Assembly (NCBI GenBank): GCA_005882135.1
Contig: VBDR01000024.1
Location: 32,009-96,008, forward strand
Length of the DNA stretch: 64,000 nt
From: Chloroflexota bacterium
GTDB lineage: Bacteria > Chloroflexota > Dormibacteria > Dormibacterales > Dormibacteraceae
Direction: 5' to 3'
Part shown: positions 7,845 to 16,603 of the stretch, in pieces
How the letters are laid out: the number at the start of each line of letters is the position of its first letter
Position numbering within the stretch: the first letter of the stretch is position 1
Program-made: the position numbers and the translations under genes
The notes under the pieces: model-generated
What the model was told of the DNA's origin: nothing
Seen by the model: only the letters and a program-made list of their open reading frames with translations
Databases searched by the model: none

Positions 7845-8582
7845 TCAGCGGAAGAGATCCTCGGCCTGCGGACGGATGAGATCGCGCCCGCTACCGCTGC
7901 CCCTCAGCTCGAGGCCACGCACGATGACCGCGGGAGTGCGGTTGGTCTTTCCCATCACGAGCCCGGCGCCGGCCGCGATATCGTCCGCGATCGCAAGCAC
8001 GGTCGCACGCAGCGGCTCGCCATCGTCATCCAGCGTGCCGCGAAGATCGACTGTGGCCGGCATCCCGGCGACGCCGAGGGCAACGTTCACGATGCCAAGC
8101 CTCCACGGGCGGCCGAAGGTGTCGGAGATGATGACGCCGACCTCAACACCGGTGAGCTCCTGCAGGCGCACCCGCAGGCGCTTGGCGCTGGCATCCGGGT
8201 CGACTGGCAGCAGCGTCAGCTTGTCGTGGCCTCCGACATTCGAATGGTCCACTCCAGCGTTGGCGCTTACATAACCCTGTCGGGTTTCGGTGATGAGCAC
8301 GCGTTCCGACCGCAGCACACGCACGCTCTCGTCGAGCACGACCTGGACCATGCGCGGATCCGGGTTCGCGATCAGGCCGCCTGCGATCCGCACCGCGTCT
8401 TCGCCGGCGACGACAGCGGCAAGATCGATGAGCCGGCCCTCGGCCTTGGACACCACCTTCTGGGCCATGACGAGGACGTCGCCCGGCTGGAACTTCGCGT
8501 GTGCGCTCAACAGTTGAGCCAGGTCGTCGCCAGACCGCACCTCAGGCAGGCCCTCGACGCCGATCAGCTCGAGGGATTTCAC
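7845..8582 (-). CDS. cofE: Coenzyme F420-0:L-glutamate ligase (single domain)
   Basis: A 245-residue CofE-type GTP-dependent ligase that adds glutamates to F420-0. Family hallmarks are GDVLVMAQKVVSKAEGR and ISDTFGRPWRLG followed by VNVALGVAGM. It is only the ligase domain: the FMN-binding nitroreductase-like C-terminal domain found in mycobacterial FbiB is absent. That matters because the fused domain reduces dehydro-F420-0 in actinobacteria. It overlaps cofC by 4 bases (ATGA). Confidence 0.95.
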   Translation of the reverse strand: MKSLELIGVEGLPEVRSGDDLAQLLSAHAKFQPGDVLVMAQKVVSKAEGRLIDLAAVVAGEDAVRIAGGLIANPDPRMVQVVLDESVRVLRSERVLITETRQGYVSANAGVDHSNVGGHDKLTLLPVDPDASAKRLRVRLQELTGVEVGVIISDTFGRPWRLGIVNVALGVAGMPATVDLRGTLDDDGEPLRATVLAIADDIAAGAGLVMGKTNRTPAVIVRGLELRGSGSGRDLIRPQAEDLFR

Positions 8583-9178
8583 ACCGCGCGGCTGAGACGT
8601 GCCAGGTCGGAAGGCTCGTCGAGGTCGAGCGCCAACGGGTCCGAATGATGGACCGCGAAACGCACGCCTTTTGCCTCAGCCTCCGCACGGAACCTGGCCA
8701 GTGAGTCGTCGCCGAAATGCATGGCGATCGCGCCGGGCGGGCGCAGGTAGAGGGCGTTGGTCCCGCCGCGGCCGATGGCAGGCACGGCGATGGCGATCGG
8801 GGGCTTGAGCCTCGCCGCCGAGTCGAGCAGCTTGCGAACCGCGGCCTCGGTCACGAGGGGCAGGTCGCTGGACAGCAGGAGCACCGCGCCGGCGCCCGCC
8901 TCCACGGCTCGTTTCAGGCCGCGCTCGGCGGCGATGTTCTGGCCTTCTTCGCGTGGTTCGAGCAGAACATCGGCGCCCCACGACGCCGCTATCTCCGACA
9001 CCTCCTCGCCGCCCGCGACGACGAGCACGTGGTCGCCCGCGGCGGCGGCACGCACCGCAAGCTGAGCGTTCCTCCGAGCGAGTGCGCGGCGAGACTTGAT
9101 CCCCATCGCGGGGCGCAGGCGTTGCTTGGCCGAGTCGAAGTCCTTGACCAGGACGACGACCCAGGTTGTTACTGCCAC
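8579..9178 (-). CDS. cofC: 2-phospholactate / PEP guanylyltransferase
   Basis: A 199-residue nucleotidyltransferase of the CofC/FbiD family. It activates 2-phospholactate or phosphoenolpyruvate with GTP before CofD. It shows the family N terminus [14 protein letters not shown] and the Asp of the metal site in [11 protein letters not shown]. Bacterial members usually prefer PEP, but the sequence alone does not settle this. It overlaps fgd by 10 bases and cofE by 4 bases. Confidence 0.92.
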   Translation of the reverse strand: MAVTTWVVVLVKDFDSAKQRLRPAMGIKSRRALARRNAQLAVRAAAAGDHVLVVAGGEEVSEIAASWGADVLLEPREEGQNIAAERGLKRAVEAGAGAVLLLSSDLPLVTEAAVRKLLDSAARLKPPIAIAVPAIGRGGTNALYLRPPGAIAMHFGDDSLARFRAEAEAKGVRFAVHHSDPLALDLDEPSDLARLSRAV

Positions 9179-10176
9179 TGCTTGCGAATCCTCGGCAGGA
9201 TCTGCGATCCATAGAGCTCGATGAAACGCGTCTGGCCGTCACCCGGCGCATGAAAGACCAGGTGCGTGAAACCAAGCTCCAGGTATGGCCTCAGCTGTTC
9301 GATGTGCTCGTCGGGGTCGCTGGCGACGAGCCAACGGCGGTCGGCCACGTCCTCCACCGTCTTGGCGAGCCGTTCCATCTCTCGCGGGTCGTCGATGCCG
9401 GACTTGGCTTCGGCCGGCAACGCCAGCGCGGCCCAGATCTTGGTGTCCTCCCGGGCCCGGTTGCCATCCGTATCGAACGAAACCTTGACCTCGATCATCC
9501 TGTCGAGATCACGGGCCGCCCTGCCGGATTCTTGCGCGCCATCGCTGAACGACGGGAGCAACTGCTGGGAGTACAGCTCCATTCCCTTGCCGGAGGTGCA
9601 GATCAGCCCGTCGCCCGCCCGCCCTGCGTATTTCGCCACCTGTGGGCCACCGGCCCCGATGTAGACCGGCACCGGCTTTTCCGGACGGTCGTAGATGGTC
9701 GCGTTTCGCGTGTGGTAGTAGTCGCCGTCAAAGGTCACGGACTGATCGGTCCACAGCATGCGGATCAGCCGCACCGCTTCCCGCAGGCGGGCGAAACGCT
9801 CGCGGTTGTCGGGCCACTCGATGCCGAGCGCACCTTCGTTGAGGTGCTCGCCCGTGCCCACGCCAAGGATCATTCGCTCGGGGTAGAGCGAGCCGAGCGT
9901 TCCGAACGCCTGGGCGACGATCGCGGGGTGATAGCGAAAAGTGGGCGTTACGACCGATGTCCCAAGCAGGATTCGCTTCGTACGCTCGCCGGCCGCGGCC
10001 AGCCATGCGAACGCAAATGGCGCGTGGCCGTCGGAGTGGCGCCAGGGCTGAAAGTGATCGCTGACGAAAACCGAGTCGAAGCCGTTCGCCTCCGCGGCTA
10101 CCGCAAAGTCGAGCAGCTCACGGGGTCCGAACTGCTCGGCCGAGGCTTTGTAACCAAGTTGCAGCTTGGGCCCCAA
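9169..10176 (-). CDS. fgd: F420-dependent glucose-6-phosphate dehydrogenase
   Basis: A 335-residue luciferase-like (LLM) enzyme very close to mycobacterial FGD1. Active-site residues known from FGD1 are conserved: Glu in KASAEQF (14), His and Trp in DHFQPW (41, 45), and Glu in GTGEHLNE. The segments [31 protein letters not shown] and HLVFHAPG also match FGD1. It would reduce F420 with glucose-6-phosphate, supplying reduced F420 for other enzymes. It sits directly upstream of the F420 biosynthesis genes, which fits that role. A general LLM oxidoreductase is the alternative, but the match is unusually strong. Confidence 0.9.
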   Translation of the reverse strand: MGPKLQLGYKASAEQFGPRELLDFAVAAEANGFDSVFVSDHFQPWRHSDGHAPFAFAWLAAAGERTKRILLGTSVVTPTFRYHPAIVAQAFGTLGSLYPERMILGVGTGEHLNEGALGIEWPDNRERFARLREAVRLIRMLWTDQSVTFDGDYYHTRNATIYDRPEKPVPVYIGAGGPQVAKYAGRAGDGLICTSGKGMELYSQQLLPSFSDGAQESGRAARDLDRMIEVKVSFDTDGNRAREDTKIWAALALPAEAKSGIDDPREMERLAKTVEDVADRRWLVASDPDEHIEQLRPYLELGFTHLVFHAPGDGQTRFIELYGSQILPRIRKQWQ

Positions 10177-10365
10177 TCAGTTGCGCCTGCCGTAGCGCTT
10201 CCAGCTAAAGGCGGCACCGCTGATCGCGGCCGCGACGATCACCACCACAAGCGCGATCAGGCTGTGGCTGTCGAAGTTGGCGATGCCCGCCGCGGTTAGC
10301 AGCACGAGAGCGCCCACCGCCACCAGCATCATCACGAGAAGGACGACCGCGCGGTGGATCTTCAT
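10177..10365 (-). CDS. Small two-helix membrane protein
   Basis: A 62-residue protein, MKIHRAVVLLVMML... , with two hydrophobic helices (about 6-27 and 36-54) and a basic tail ending KRYGRRN. The ATG at 10365 overlaps the divergent birA start region. Its stop directly abuts the fgd ATG, so it is probably the first gene of the F420 operon. No family recognised. Confidence comes from the membrane pattern and the abutting position. Confidence 0.6.
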   Translation of the reverse strand: MKIHRAVVLLVMMLVAVGALVLLTAAGIANFDSHSLIALVVVIVAAAISGAAFSWKRYGRRN

Positions 10366-10999
10366 GGACTCGGTTAGCTTACCGACCGTGGGTAAATCAC
10401 AAGTCGTGCGCCTGGACTCGGTGACGTCGACGCAAGACGCCGCGCGCGACATGGCGATCGGCTCGATCGTGATCGCAAACCACCAGACGGCAGGTCGAGG
10501 TCGCCTCGAGCGGCGCTGGGAGGCGCCACCCGGAACGGCTCTGCTGGCGTCCTTCGTGCTGCACCCGAATCCGCTCCTCAGCCTTGCCGCGGGCGTCGCC
10601 GCGGCCGAGGCCTGCGGTGAGGCCGTCCGTCTGAAATGGCCGAACGACCTCCTGCTGGCGGGCCTGAAGCTTGGTGGCGTTCTGGTCGAGGCAAAGCAAG
10701 GCAAGGCGATCTGTGGCATCGGTATCAACCTGACGTGGGCGCCAGTGGGCGCCGCGAAGTTGGACCTGCCGGCCGACGAGCTTCTCGACCGATTGCGGGA
10801 AAGGATTGAAGTGTGGACCGCGGCCCCGCCCGACACCGTGCTCGACCGCTGGCGCCGGCTGTCTGCAACCCTTGGACGGCGGGTGCGACTCGAGCTTTCG
10901 GGCAAGACCACCGAGGGTCTTGCTGAGGACGTCGGGCCCAATGGCGAGCTGATCGTGGACGGAGTGCCGTTCTTCGCCGGTAGCGTCACCCACTTATGA
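10364..10999 (+). CDS. birA: Biotin--[acetyl-CoA carboxylase] ligase, no HTH domain
   Basis: A ~211-residue group I biotin protein ligase that makes biotinyl-AMP and biotinylates carboxylase carriers. Motifs seen are LDSVTSTQDAAR, the biotin loop GRGRLERRW, KWPNDLLL and GGVLVEAK; the C-terminal SH3-like domain is present (GKTTEGLAEDVGPNG). There is no N-terminal winged helix, so it should not be a repressor. The start is uncertain: ATG at 10364 or GTG at 10388. The end overlaps the sirtuin gene by 14 bases. Confidence 0.92.
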   Translation: MDSVSLPTVGKSQVVRLDSVTSTQDAARDMAIGSIVIANHQTAGRGRLERRWEAPPGTALLASFVLHPNPLLSLAAGVAAAEACGEAVRLKWPNDLLLAGLKLGGVLVEAKQGKAICGIGINLTWAPVGAAKLDLPADELLDRLRERIEVWTAAPPDTVLDRWRRLSATLGRRVRLELSGKTTEGLAEDVGPNGELIVDGVPFFAGSVTHL

Positions 11000-11729
11000 G
11001 TCGGCCGATCTCGGGGAGCACCTCGCCCGAGCGGCCATGAATGACGACCTCGGCGAAGCGGTCGAACGGCGTCGGTTCGGCGTTGACCACGATCATCAGG
11101 GCGCCTGACTGCACCGCCAGCAGCGGAACTTCCGCGGCCGGGTAGACGACCAGCGATGACCCGACCACGAGCATCACGTCTGTTTGGCGTGCCAGCTCGA
11201 ACGCCTCATTGAGGGCGGCCGCCGGCATCGGCTCGCCGAACAGGACCACGGTCGGCTTCAAAAAGATGCTTCCGCAGCTGCGGCAGTGCGGCGGCATCTC
11301 AGTGTCCAGTCTGCGCTGAACGTCCGCCCTCGCCTCGCGACTGCCGCACTCGAGGCACTGCACCATCCGCCCCGAACCATGCAGCTCGATCACGTGCGTG
11401 CTTCCCGAGTCCTGATGGAGGCCATCGGTGTTCTGGGTCACGATCGCGGCCAGGCGCCCCGCGGCCTCCATGGCCGCCAGCGCCTCGTGTCCCGGATTGG
11501 GGCGGGCGGCCAGGGCGATCGAACCGCGCTCTTTCGAGACCCGCCAATAGGCGGCGGGGTCGGCGAGGAAGCTTTCGATCGAGGATACCTTCACCGGGTC
11601 GTACTTGGTCCACAGGCCACCCTCGCCCCGGAAGGTCGGAATCCCGCTTTCGGCCGAGACGCCGGCACCGGTCAGGGCGAGGCCTTGGCGCGCGGTCGCC
11701 AGGAGCTCCGCGGCGCGTCTGACTGTCAA
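10986..11729 (-). CDS. cobB: NAD-dependent protein deacylase (sirtuin)
   Basis: A 247-residue Sir2 enzyme. It shows GAGVSAESGIPTFRG, the TQNTDGLHQ motif, the catalytic His in VIELHGSG, and the zinc site with two CxxC pairs (CLEC and CRSC). Length and motifs fit a complete, active deacetylase. Its ATG overlaps the stop of the CHASE2 adenylate cyclase (ATGA at 11726-11729), so the two are translationally coupled. The pairing suggests a link between cAMP signalling and lysine acylation, which is inference. It converges on birA. Confidence 0.95.
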   Translation of the reverse strand: MTVRRAAELLATARQGLALTGAGVSAESGIPTFRGEGGLWTKYDPVKVSSIESFLADPAAYWRVSKERGSIALAARPNPGHEALAAMEAAGRLAAIVTQNTDGLHQDSGSTHVIELHGSGRMVQCLECGSREARADVQRRLDTEMPPHCRSCGSIFLKPTVVLFGEPMPAAALNEAFELARQTDVMLVVGSSLVVYPAAEVPLLAVQSGALMIVVNAEPTPFDRFAEVVIHGRSGEVLPEIGRLISG

Positions 11730-13675
11730 ATGAACAATGACTGCCTGGCGTACAGCTGCTGGCTTGCGCTGTACGCACTGGCGGCCGCGTCGGTCGGCAT
11801 CGGCACCCAGGGCGAACCCGGTTCTTCGCGGATCGCGGTCACCTTGAAGATGCGGAATTTTTCCGCGCTCTTGCCTTTGAGCTGAATGCCGGGGACCTCA
11901 TCGATCGCGATGTAGTCGGAGCATGCCTGGTAGGTCGCCAGCCCGATCAAAACCTCAAACGCGGGAGCCGCGCTGCAGAAGCGGGCGCCTGTGTTCACGG
12001 TGTCGCCGAGCGCGGTGTACTGGAGGCGGTCCTGGCTGCCCATGTTGCCGACGACCGCCGGCCCGGTGTTGACGCCGATGCCCCAACCGATGGGCGGCAG
12101 TCCGCGCGTGGCGAGCTTGGCCTGCAGCGCTGGGGCATTGCTGACCAGGTCGTATGCGCAGCGAATCGCGAGCAGCGCATGGTTCGCCTGTTCGAGTGGG
12201 ACGTTCCAGAGCGCCATGATCTCGTCGCCGACATACTTGTCGATAAGGCCATCCCACTTGAGGATGAGCTTGCTCATCTCATCAAGGTAGTCCTGGATTA
12301 CAGCGAGAACGTCATCCGCACGCATCGATTCGGACATCGATGTGAAGCCCCTTATGTCCATGAACAGCACGGTGAGGTCGCGGCGCTCGCCTTTCGAGAT
12401 CAGATCTTCAACCGAGCGCGTCGCAGCAAGCTGACGAGCGACACGCGGGTCGATGTAGTGGCCGAAGATGCGCTCGACCTTGCGGCGCTCGCGTTCCTCG
12501 AGCACATAGCGCGCGCCAAGCGAGAAGGTCGCGGCCAGGACGATGGCGGTCGGCGCGTATAGGGGATCGGCCAGGTAACCGTTCTGACCGATCAGATAGA
12601 TGCCAAGGTAGTACGCCAAGAGGAGGCTCGCGGTGAGGAGCATCCCCACGCGAAACGAAAGCAGGTAGACGATGAGGCCGACGATCGCGGCCAGCAGCAG
12701 CACGGCGAGCTGGGTCGACACTGGCGGCTGAGTGCGGAGGTATCGATCCCGCAGCACCGTGCCTATGGCGTCGCCCTCGATTCGGTAGCCGTAGTTCTGG
12801 CTGTCCAGCATGCAGCGCGGCCGGTGGACTGGACAGAAGCTGGCATCGTGGGGGAAGGAAACGGCCTGGCCGTAGATGTCACCGGCATCGATCAGCTTGG
12901 TGCCGACCACGACGATGTGATCAGTGATGAGATCGGGTTGCGGGCACGCACTGTTGAAGGCGTCGACGTAAGAGCAGCTCGGACTCGATCCGCGGGAGAA
13001 ATTGATCAGCATCTGACCCTGCTCGACCGGAATCCGGTGAGTCCCAAATGTGGCAACAGAGTCGCGCACCGTGAGGGGTGCGGTGATCTTCTCGGAGATT
13101 CGTAATGCCAGCAAAAAGGCGGGCTCGTCGGTCTCGTTCTCGGCGCAGGTCGCGTCCGGGGCCGGCCTCAGGATCAAGCCACGGACTGCGTTGGCACGAT
13201 CCGCAACCCCGAGTCCGCGATCACCAACCGCGGCGGCGACGGTTGAAAACTCTGGCCGCGGAGCCGATTCGGCGTTGCATACGAGAACTACATTTCCCGC
13301 TGCCCGGATCGCCTGCGTCAACTGCGGGTCGGTCGCCTCGAAGGGCGGTTCCACGCTGTTGCCAGTCAGGTGGTCCAGCACGATGTCAAAGAGGATCGCC
13401 TTCGGGTGAAGGCCGGCCAGGTAGTTGATCACCTGCGCGTGATAGGAGTTGTTCCAGGGATAGGCACCGAGGGTCCGCTGGCTTCGTGAATCCAGCGCCA
13501 CGAATGTGATCTGGGGATCCGGTGAAGGCGCGGGGAACAGCGTGTCCTGGCCCGCATCGAATGTCCCGGCTGTGACGCCGGTTTGAGCAAGAGTGATCAC
13601 AAGCAGGCCGGCCACAATTCCCGCGAGAGCGAAGCGCCAGGCCAGGCGCCAGTCGCCAACTCTCTCGCGGACCAT
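11726..13675 (-). CDS. CHASE2-domain adenylate cyclase
   Basis: A complete 649-residue sensor cyclase: an N-terminal membrane helix (~15-33), an extracytoplasmic CHASE2 domain (~40-320), three membrane helices (~335-395) and a class III cyclase domain (~430-610). Catalytic elements are FMDIRGFTSMSES, DKYVGDEIMALWNVP and GDTVNTGARF. The short 4-cysteine stretch within CHASE2 (SCSYVDAFNSACPQ, FCPVHRPRCML) could form disulfides outside the membrane. It is paralogous to the partial gene at the left edge. It is coupled to the downstream sirtuin by ATGA. A TAACAT sequence 9 bases upstream of the ATG may be a -10 box. Confidence 0.93.
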   Translation of the reverse strand: MVRERVGDWRLAWRFALAGIVAGLLVITLAQTGVTAGTFDAGQDTLFPAPSPDPQITFVALDSRSQRTLGAYPWNNSYHAQVINYLAGLHPKAILFDIVLDHLTGNSVEPPFEATDPQLTQAIRAAGNVVLVCNAESAPRPEFSTVAAAVGDRGLGVADRANAVRGLILRPAPDATCAENETDEPAFLLALRISEKITAPLTVRDSVATFGTHRIPVEQGQMLINFSRGSSPSCSYVDAFNSACPQPDLITDHIVVVGTKLIDAGDIYGQAVSFPHDASFCPVHRPRCMLDSQNYGYRIEGDAIGTVLRDRYLRTQPPVSTQLAVLLLAAIVGLIVYLLSFRVGMLLTASLLLAYYLGIYLIGQNGYLADPLYAPTAIVLAATFSLGARYVLEERERRKVERIFGHYIDPRVARQLAATRSVEDLISKGERRDLTVLFMDIRGFTSMSESMRADDVLAVIQDYLDEMSKLILKWDGLIDKYVGDEIMALWNVPLEQANHALLAIRCAYDLVSNAPALQAKLATRGLPPIGWGIGVNTGPAVVGNMGSQDRLQYTALGDTVNTGARFCSAAPAFEVLIGLATYQACSDYIAIDEVPGIQLKGKSAEKFRIFKVTAIREEPGSPWVPMPTDAAASAYSASQQLYARQSLFI

Positions 13676-13684
13676 GTCGCCGGT

Positions 13685-14905
13685 ATGTTAGGCAGGGTGA
13701 CCCAGGCCGTCCCCGAATCTCGCCGCATGCTCTTTCTGTACGTGGCCGCCGGAGCGGTATTCGCCACCATCGCGGCCCGTGGCGTGACCGTGCCCCTGTA
13801 CGCGCACGACCTCGGCGCAAGTCGATTCGAGGTCGGCGCGCTCTTCTCGGTGGCGACGATTGCCGCGGCGCTGCTCTCGCTTCCCTCTGGCGTGCTGGTC
13901 GATCGTTTCGGTGCCCGAACCCTGCTCGGCCTGTCGCTCGGCGCCACCGCCCTCTCGCAGATCGCCACGGCATTCACGGTGAGCGTGGCTCCCCTGTTCC
14001 TGTGGCAGATCGTGGGCGGGCTCGCCGCCGGCGCGCAGCAGTCCGCGATCTTCAGCGCCGTCACCGAGTCGGTGTCGAGAGGGCGGCTGGGCCGCGCGAT
14101 GGGCTGGCTGACGCTTTCAATGCAGGTCGGCTTCACGCTCGGCCCCGCCATCGCCGGTCTCGCGCTGAAGTGGATCGACCTGCGCACCGACATCGGGGTC
14201 ACGACCGTGCTGTTGATCTTCACCATTCCGGGCGCGCTCGCAGTGAGCCAGACGCGGCAGCACACAGGACAGGGGCTCGCGCTGCGGGAACCGCTGAAAG
14301 CCCTGGCCCGCCAGGTCGCTTTCGTGCCGGTGACGATCGGCCTGGTCAGCATGACCCTGATCTGGGGCACCTTCGGCGCCTTCGTCCCCATCTTCGCCAG
14401 GGAGGCGCTCGGCCTGCCTAGTTTTCAGGTCGGCCTGCTGCTCGGGTTGCAGGCGATCTTCAACGCTGGTTCGCGGCCCGTGGCCGGACGGATCGTGGAT
14501 CGGGCCCGGCGCCGATGGCCGATCGTGCTGGTCGGTGTGATCGTGTGGTCCGCGGCGATGGTGGTGGTCGGTCACCTCACCGGCTTCTTGCTGCCGGCGA
14601 TCGTGATCGCCATCGGCACGCCTTTCATAGCGGCGGCTTTCGTTGCCATCGGCGTCGTCTTCGGTGACCTGTCGAGCGCGTCCACGCGCGGGGTGACGAT
14701 GGGCATTTACGGCACCGTGCTCTTCCTTGGCCTTTCCGCCGGACCGCTGATCTTCGGGCCGATCGTCCAGGGTTATGGCTACGCGGCGGGGTTCACCGTC
14801 TGCGCCGTGGTCGCGGTGGTGTTGGTGCTGGTGATGGCGGCGATGCAGGTGGAGCCGGCGCGGCGGCGGTCAGAGGTGCCGGTCCCGCCAACGCCTGGGA
14901 CCTGA
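13685..14905 (+). CDS. MFS transporter
   Basis: A ~406-residue major facilitator with about 12 membrane helices. The loop motif between helices 2 and 3 is seen as GVLVDRFGARTLLG. The start is uncertain: ATG at 13685 lies only 9 bases from the divergent cyclase start, and ATG at 13727 (MLFLYVAAG) would still keep helix 1. Substrate cannot be told; the family includes drug and sugar exporters. Its 3' end overlaps the convergent NUDIX gene by 113 bases, which is long for this genome. Confidence 0.85.
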   Translation: MLGRVTQAVPESRRMLFLYVAAGAVFATIAARGVTVPLYAHDLGASRFEVGALFSVATIAAALLSLPSGVLVDRFGARTLLGLSLGATALSQIATAFTVSVAPLFLWQIVGGLAAGAQQSAIFSAVTESVSRGRLGRAMGWLTLSMQVGFTLGPAIAGLALKWIDLRTDIGVTTVLLIFTIPGALAVSQTRQHTGQGLALREPLKALARQVAFVPVTIGLVSMTLIWGTFGAFVPIFAREALGLPSFQVGLLLGLQAIFNAGSRPVAGRIVDRARRRWPIVLVGVIVWSAAMVVVGHLTGFLLPAIVIAIGTPFIAAAFVAIGVVFGDLSSASTRGVTMGIYGTVLFLGLSAGPLIFGPIVQGYGYAAGFTVCAVVAVVLVLVMAAMQVEPARRRSEVPVPPTPGT

Positions 14906-15383
14906 GGTAACCGTCCAGCACCGCCCGGTGGCTTGGAAACGCGATCGGCGGTAGGTCGTCCGGCGCGAAGGTGCCCAGCTCGAGCATCTCCGGTCCGGCG
15001 CTCATGACGGCGCCGCCGGCGAGCCGGCCGCGGTAGGCGATCCCGACGATGCTTGAAGCCGTGGTCTTGCCTATGTGATAGATGCCGATCAGCCCAGTGA
15101 GCTCGACCACCGCGTTGATCTCTTCCATGCACTCCCGGACGGCGGCCTGCGCGGGGTCTTCATCGTCGTTCACGAAGCCACCGGGCAGGCACCAGAGGCC
15201 GTAGCCGGGCTCGATGCTGCGGCGGCCGAGCACGATTCCACCATCGGCTTCGACGACGACGGCGGCCGCGACCTTGGGATCGCGCCACAGCACGTAACCG
15301 TCGTTCGGACACACCTCGAGCTCGCGGTTCTCGATCAGCTTCACGATGAGCGGCCCGCCGCAGTTGACGCAGAAGTGCCCCAC
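14793..15383 (-). CDS. NUDIX hydrolase with N-terminal zinc ribbon
   Basis: A 196-residue protein. The N terminus has CVNCG and a later Cys (VCPNDGYVLW), resembling the zinc ribbon of NADH-pyrophosphatase-like NUDIX enzymes. The NUDIX box is GGFVNDDEDPAQAAVRECMEE, with all acidic metal ligands but Asn in place of the last Gly. The last ~35 residues are a Pro/Ala/Arg low-complexity tail that lies antisense to the last helix of the MFS gene. The substrate is not predictable. The GGDEF gene ends 10 bases upstream. Confidence 0.88.
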   Translation of the reverse strand: MGHFCVNCGGPLIVKLIENRELEVCPNDGYVLWRDPKVAAAVVVEADGGIVLGRRSIEPGYGLWCLPGGFVNDDEDPAQAAVRECMEEINAVVELTGLIGIYHIGKTTASSIVGIAYRGRLAGGAVMSAGPEMLELGTFAPDDLPPIAFPSHRAVLDGYLRSQALAGPAPLTAAAPAPPASPPSPAPTPPRPRRRR

Positions 15384-15393
15384 GTTGGGGAGA

Positions 15394-16551
15394 TTAGACG
15401 GGTTCGGCCTCCGGCTTCGTGGGATGCGGCTTGGGCGCCGGGCCCTTCATGTCGGCGACGCGAACCTGGTTCCGCCCGCCTTGTTTGGCCGTGTACAGGG
15501 CCTGGTCGGCGCGGTCGATGAGCTGCGTGAACAGCGTGGGCTCACCGGTCGCGGCCACACCGATGCTGATGGTGAGCTTGAGGCCACCGGGAAACGTCGC
15601 CGCGGCGACTTTGGCGCGAATGCGCTCGGCGAGAGTTCGAGCGCCGGGCTCGGTGGTTTCGTGGAGGATGAGCGCGAATTCTTCGCCTCCGTAGCGGGCG
15701 CAGACGTCGGATTCGCGCGCACCCGTTTTCAGGATTTGGGCGAGCTCTGCAAGCACCGCGTCGCCGTTCAGGTGCCCGTACGTGTCGTTGACCTGCTTGA
15801 AGTGGTCCAGGTCGATCATCAAGAAAGCGATCGCGTTGTGGTGGCGGCGCGCCCGCTGCATCTCCTTCAGGAACTCCTGGGCAAGCGCGCGCCGGTTGGG
15901 CAGCTTGGTGAGCTCGTCGGTGAGGGCGTTCTCCTCCTGGGCTTGAAACAGCTGCGCATGGCGGATGGCGATCGCGGCCTGCGAAGCGACTCCGTTGAGG
16001 AGGTCGGCCTGGTCCTCCGTCAGCTCGCGCCAGGCATTGAGGTAGAGCTCCATCGCGCCCATGAGCTGTCCTGATCGCACGATCGGCACGACCAGCGCGT
16101 GCTGCGGGTGTCCGCCTGCCTCCAGTCCTGGCGCCGTGCGCTCATCGAGGTTGACCACGAGCGGCCGCATCACTGAAAGCACGGTTTGCAGCGGCTCCTC
16201 GTCGATCTTTCGCACACCGCCGCGAGCCCGGTTGGTCAGGTTGTAGGAGGCTTCGCGGTACATCTCGGCCTTCCCAATCCGAACCAGGTACATGGCACCG
16301 GCGACCGCGCCCATGATCCGGCCGGCGTGGGTCAGAGCGACGTTGAGCACCTCTTCCAGCGCCAGCGACGAGTTGACCGCGGATGCGATGGCGAGCAGCA
16401 GAGCGGCCCGGTCACGCGCGCCGCTCTCGTCGGCCAGCGCGGCCTCGAGCTCTTGGGCGGTGCCGCGCAGACGCATCAAGGAGACGGTGAGGAGGATGAA
16501 AGCAATGACAAGGAGAACCGAAGTGACGAGTAGAACGCCGGCGAGCTCCAC
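15394..16551 (-). CDS. Diguanylate cyclase, TM-GAF-GGDEF
   Basis: A 385-residue membrane-anchored c-di-GMP synthase. Residues ~2-26 are a membrane helix, then a short helical linker, a GAF-like sensor domain (~50-195) and a GGDEF domain (~215-375). The active site is GGEEF (ARYGGEEFALI), and the inhibitory site RESD sits exactly five residues before it, so product feedback is expected. I chose GTG 16551 because a perfect AGGAGG lies 7 bases upstream; a longer frame exists but lacks a site. YajQ at 45853 is a possible effector. Confidence 0.9.
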   Translation of the reverse strand: MELAGVLLVTSVLLVIAFILLTVSLMRLRGTAQELEAALADESGARDRAALLLAIASAVNSSLALEEVLNVALTHAGRIMGAVAGAMYLVRIGKAEMYREASYNLTNRARGGVRKIDEEPLQTVLSVMRPLVVNLDERTAPGLEAGGHPQHALVVPIVRSGQLMGAMELYLNAWRELTEDQADLLNGVASQAAIAIRHAQLFQAQEENALTDELTKLPNRRALAQEFLKEMQRARRHHNAIAFLMIDLDHFKQVNDTYGHLNGDAVLAELAQILKTGARESDVCARYGGEEFALILHETTEPGARTLAERIRAKVAAATFPGGLKLTISIGVAATGEPTLFTQLIDRADQALYTAKQGGRNQVRVADMKGPAPKPHPTKPEAEPV

Positions 16552-16603
16552 CGAGGGACCTCCTGGTTCGGATCGAGAGTTGCCATAGGTTAACGCCCCG
16601 AAC

